Source of the DNA: a bacterium
GTDB taxonomy: Bacteria; Actinomycetota; Acidimicrobiia; Spongiisociales; ZC4RG35
Reading direction: 5' to 3'
DNA: 64,000 nucleotides
Assembly: GCA_024638655.1 (NCBI GenBank)
Contig: JAHEJW010000010.1
Coordinates: 33,280-97,279 of the forward strand
Position 1 is the stretch's first letter; each line of letters starts with the position of its first letter. Below, piece by piece: positions 61,415 to 64,000 of the stretch. The notes under the pieces were generated by a model. The model ran no database searches and was not told the DNA's origin. It saw nothing but the letters and a program-made list of their open reading frames with translations. A program made the position numbers and the translations under genes.

Positions 61415-63894
61415 TCGATGGCCTCAGCTCGGGCCGCCGCCATCAAGTCTGGCTCTGCCTCACGGAGCGCATCGAGCACGGATCGATCTGCGGAGACCGA
61501 GACGAGCTTCACTTCGGCTCGCATCGACACCTTCGAGTCCGACTTCGCTCGCCGGACGGCGCTCAGCACCTTGCTCGTGGAAACCAGGATCGACCCGTCT
61601 CCTACGACACTCTCGAGCTCATCGAAAGTCGGCCAATTCGACCGATGTACCGATCCGTCCCTCCACCAGCTCCACACTTCTTCGGTGACGAATGGGAGGA
61701 ATGGCGCAAACAGCCTCAGGTAGACGCTCAGGGCCAGCTGCAGGGCCGCATGGGCAGAGGCTGCGTCCTCGCCATCGCCATAGGCGCGGGATTTGACCAG
61801 CTCGACGTAGTCATCGGTCCAACCCCAGAAGGACTGCTCTGTGACCTCGAGTGCTCTCGCGTAGTCATACTCTTCGAAGGCATCGGTAGCAGCGCGCACC
61901 ACCTCAGCGAGGCCGGCCAGCATCGACCTGTCGAGGGCCTGTGTTATGGCGGTTCGGTCAACATCGCCATCAGTGAATCCGAGAGCGAAACGTGAGGCGT
62001 TCAGAATCTTGATGGCCAGTCTTCGACCTATCTTCATCACACCGAAGTCGACTGCCGTGTCGACGCCTGGCCTGCCGTTGCAGGACCAATAGCGGACCGC
62101 CTCGGCTCCATACTCTTCGATCAATGGCAAAGGCGTGACCACGTTGCCCTTTGATTTCGACATCTTCTTTCTATCCGGGTCCAGGATCCATCCGTTGATC
62201 GTCGCGGTGTGCCAGGGAAGCGTCCCGTGCTCGAAATGGGCTCGCACCGTGGTCGAAAACAACCAGGTCCGGATGATCTCCGGTCCTTGTGGACGGATGT
62301 CCATGGGAAAGACTCTCTCCCAAAGGTCGGGGTCATCGTGCCAATGACCAGCGATCTGGGGGGTGAGCGATGACGTTGCCCAGGTGTCCATGACGTCGGG
62401 GTCTCCGGCGAACCCACCCGGACGGCCCCGCTGTGATTCGTCGAAGCCGGGCGGCACGTGCGACGTGGGGTCAATCGGGAGCTGGTCGTCGGTGGGGAGG
62501 ACCGGGCTGTCGTAGTCCAGATTCCCCTCGTCGTCGATCGGGTACCACAGCGGAATGGAGACTCCGAAGTAGCGCTGCCTCGATATCAACCAGTCGCCGT
62601 TCAAGCCCTCGACCCAATGCCGGAATCGAACTCCCATGAAGTCCGGGACCCAGCGGATCTCCTCACCGCGATCGAGGAGCTCCTTTCGCAGTTCGTCATC
62701 GCGTCCCCCGTTGCGGATATACCACTGTCTGCTCGTGATGATCTCCAGCGGACGATCGCCTTTCTCGTAGTACTTGACCGGATGCGTGATCTGACGAGGC
62801 TCCCCGTCGAGGTCACCCGATGAAGCGAGCATCTCGGCCATTCTGCGGCGAGCCTGATTGGGAAAGAGCCCGGCGAGCTCCCGATACGCGGCGGCACCCG
62901 CACCGGTCAGCCACTCAGGGGTGTCGTCCTGGAAGCGCCCGTCGTGCCCGATCACTGCACGGGTAGGCAGGTCCAGCTCACGCCACCAGGTGACGTCGGT
63001 CGTATCACCAAAGGTGCAGATCATCGCCACCCCGGTCCCCTTTTCTGGCTCGGCCAGCTCGTGTGCGACCACCGGTAGCTCGACACCAAAGATCGGCGAG
63101 GTCACCGTCGACCCGAAGAGAGATTGGTATCGCCCATCGTCGGGATGGGCGACCAAAGCAACGCAGGAGCAAATCAGTTCGGGTCTGGAGGTATCTATGT
63201 AGACCTTCGACCCGTCTTCTCCGTGAAATGCGACCTTGTGGTAGGCGCCTTGCTTCTCCCGATCCTCCAGCTCCGCCTGGGCTACCGCCGATTGGAAGTC
63301 GACATCCCAGAGAACGGGAGCCTCCTGGGAGTAGGCCTCTCCCCTGGCGAGGTTGTTGAGGAACGCCATCTGAGACGTGCGCTGTGCGTGTTCGTCGATA
63401 GTGGCATACGTCTGGGTCCAGTCGACCGACAGCCCGAGGGTTCGCCACAGATTCTCGAAGACTTTCTCGTCTTCGGCTGTTCTCAGGTGACAGAGCTCGA
63501 TGAAATTCCTGCGGCTGATGTGAACCGGCGGGTCGTGAGCGTCTTCCGCCGGTTCGAGGTCGGGCTCATAGGGAAGCGACGGGTCGCACAGGACTCCGTA
63601 GAAGTTCTGGACCCTTCTCTCCGTCGGCAGACCGTTGTCGTCCCAACCCATCGGATAGAACACCTCTTTGCCGGCCATGCGTCGATAACGAGCGTGAGCA
63701 TCGGTCTGGACGTACCCGAACACAGAGCCCATATGCAACGAACCGGAGACCGTCGGCGGTGGGGTGTCGATGGCGAAGATCTCGTCCCGGCTCTTGGTCC
63801 GGTCGAAGCGATAGGTGCCCTCTTGCTCCCAATGGGCATCCCACTTCTCCTCGATACCGTCGAGCGATGGCTTGTCGGGGACGTTGCGACTCAT
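61357..63894 (-). CDS. valS: Valyl-tRNA synthetase
   Basis: An 845-residue class Ia synthetase of the actinobacterial/archaeal type. DTPPPTVSGSLHMGS holds the HIGH-equivalent site, which reads HMGS (54-57). Conserved blocks YPMGWDDNGLPTERRVQNFYGV, the editing domain (DTSRPELICSCVALVAHPDD) and KKMSKSKGN follow. The C-terminal anticodon-binding domain is present without the usual bacterial coiled coil. It charges tRNA-Val and edits mischarged Thr. The ATG at 63894 has TACCCT 8 nt upstream; no T-box leader is seen. Confidence 0.95.
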   Translation of the reverse strand: MSRNVPDKPSLDGIEEKWDAHWEQEGTYRFDRTKSRDEIFAIDTPPPTVSGSLHMGSVFGYVQTDAHARYRRMAGKEVFYPMGWDDNGLPTERRVQNFYGVLCDPSLPYEPDLEPAEDAHDPPVHISRRNFIELCHLRTAEDEKVFENLWRTLGLSVDWTQTYATIDEHAQRTSQMAFLNNLARGEAYSQEAPVLWDVDFQSAVAQAELEDREKQGAYHKVAFHGEDGSKVYIDTSRPELICSCVALVAHPDDGRYQSLFGSTVTSPIFGVELPVVAHELAEPEKGTGVAMICTFGDTTDVTWWRELDLPTRAVIGHDGRFQDDTPEWLTGAGAAAYRELAGLFPNQARRRMAEMLASSGDLDGEPRQITHPVKYYEKGDRPLEIITSRQWYIRNGGRDDELRKELLDRGEEIRWVPDFMGVRFRHWVEGLNGDWLISRQRYFGVSIPLWYPIDDEGNLDYDSPVLPTDDQLPIDPTSHVPPGFDESQRGRPGGFAGDPDVMDTWATSSLTPQIAGHWHDDPDLWERVFPMDIRPQGPEIIRTWLFSTTVRAHFEHGTLPWHTATINGWILDPDRKKMSKSKGNVVTPLPLIEEYGAEAVRYWSCNGRPGVDTAVDFGVMKIGRRLAIKILNASRFALGFTDGDVDRTAITQALDRSMLAGLAEVVRAATDAFEEYDYARALEVTEQSFWGWTDDYVELVKSRAYGDGEDAASAHAALQLALSVYLRLFAPFLPFVTEEVWSWWRDGSVHRSNWPTFDELESVVGDGSILVSTSKVLSAVRRAKSDSKVSMRAEVKLVSVSADRSVLDALREAEPDLMAAARAEAIDYSEGEFSVESALADDSKS

Positions 63895-64000
63895 TGGCAG
63901 TCCAGGGTAATTGCGCCTTCAGGCGATGACATCAAGCGATTCAGGCATGGGTTTGGGGCGTTGTTGCGTCTGGTTGGTGGTGTTTGGGTTGTTGTCCCGG
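63895..64000. other. Region upstream of valS, no gene seen
   Basis: No supported gene in these 106 bases. A short G/C hairpin (GCGCC / GGCG, about 63917-63930) and a GT-rich tract toward the window end are the only features. A valS promoter is likely here. Confidence 0.4.

Noticed and set aside
63895..64000. A T-box leader for valS
   Set aside because: No T-box sequence (TGGNACCGCG type) or specifier stem was found in the available 106 bases; more could lie beyond the window.

Overview
This is a compact, high-GC chromosomal segment of housekeeping and accessory genes. No insertion sequence, phage, CRISPR array, rRNA or tRNA is visible. Several features point to an actinobacterium, probably of the Acidimicrobiia or a related deep lineage. 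These are two F420-type luciferase-like oxidoreductases, a DevR/DevS(DosS)-type two-component pair, an actinobacterial LexA box in front of dnaE2, an actinobacterial-type valyl-tRNA synthetase, BtpA- and TIGR03084-like proteins, and many start codons preceded at 6-7 nt by a TANNNT -10 hexamer, the signature of leaderless mRNAs. The taxonomic placement is inference.

Layout. 0.1-13 kb: a methyltransferase, an iodotyrosine-deiodinase-like flavoprotein, a YCII protein, the dapA-rnj operon, a P-loop kinase/F420-oxidoreductase fusion, a redoxin, cyclophilin, PEBP protein, LLM oxidoreductase, glpD, and small membrane or lipoproteins. 13-21 kb: an M16 peptidase, a CobT/CobS-like VWA plus AAA pair with altered Walker motifs, a LOG-family protein, and a coupled TIGR03084 - BtpA - enoyl-CoA hydratase operon. 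21-28.5 kb: HD-GYP, a lipoprotein, Lhr helicase, and a flavin reductase/SDR pair. 28.4-33.5 kb: a stress/dormancy-like cluster with a universal stress protein, a DevR-like regulator divergent from a DevS-like kinase that keeps the heme-ligand histidine, a CBS-PNPOx-SRPBCC operon, and a strongly repetitive amphipathic protein resembling synuclein or LEA proteins. 33.5-39.5 kb: an ABC exporter that seems to start at AUA, a lipoprotein, a lipoate ligase-like protein, an AroQ-esterase fusion, a GNAT protein and a secreted lytic enzyme. 39.5-44 kb: dnaE2 with its SOS box and leaderless promoter, an M15 peptidase and dodecin. 44-49.2 kb: an MBL hydrolase, then a tiny membrane protein, a kinase-like/methyltransferase fusion and a membrane AlkP/sulfatase-type protein. 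49.3-57.2 kb: a Bat/MoxR-like operon (Gly-Gln-repeat membrane protein, MoxR, DUF58, and a 1,452-residue protein with three VWA domains). 57-64 kb: ccmF, rarA, small proteins and valS.

The most promising material for new biology is the triple-VWA MoxR operon, the CobS/CobT-like pair with non-canonical Walker A and B, the DevRS-centred cluster with the synuclein-like protein, and the domain fusions (AroQ-esterase, P-loop kinase-LLM, kinase-like-methyltransferase). Converging genes are packed tail to tail with almost no spacers, and one pair overlaps by 173 bp. Only two convergent pairs are separated by clear hairpin terminators. No gene-free stretch exceeds 300 bp; the longest, 21077-21361, is described below.
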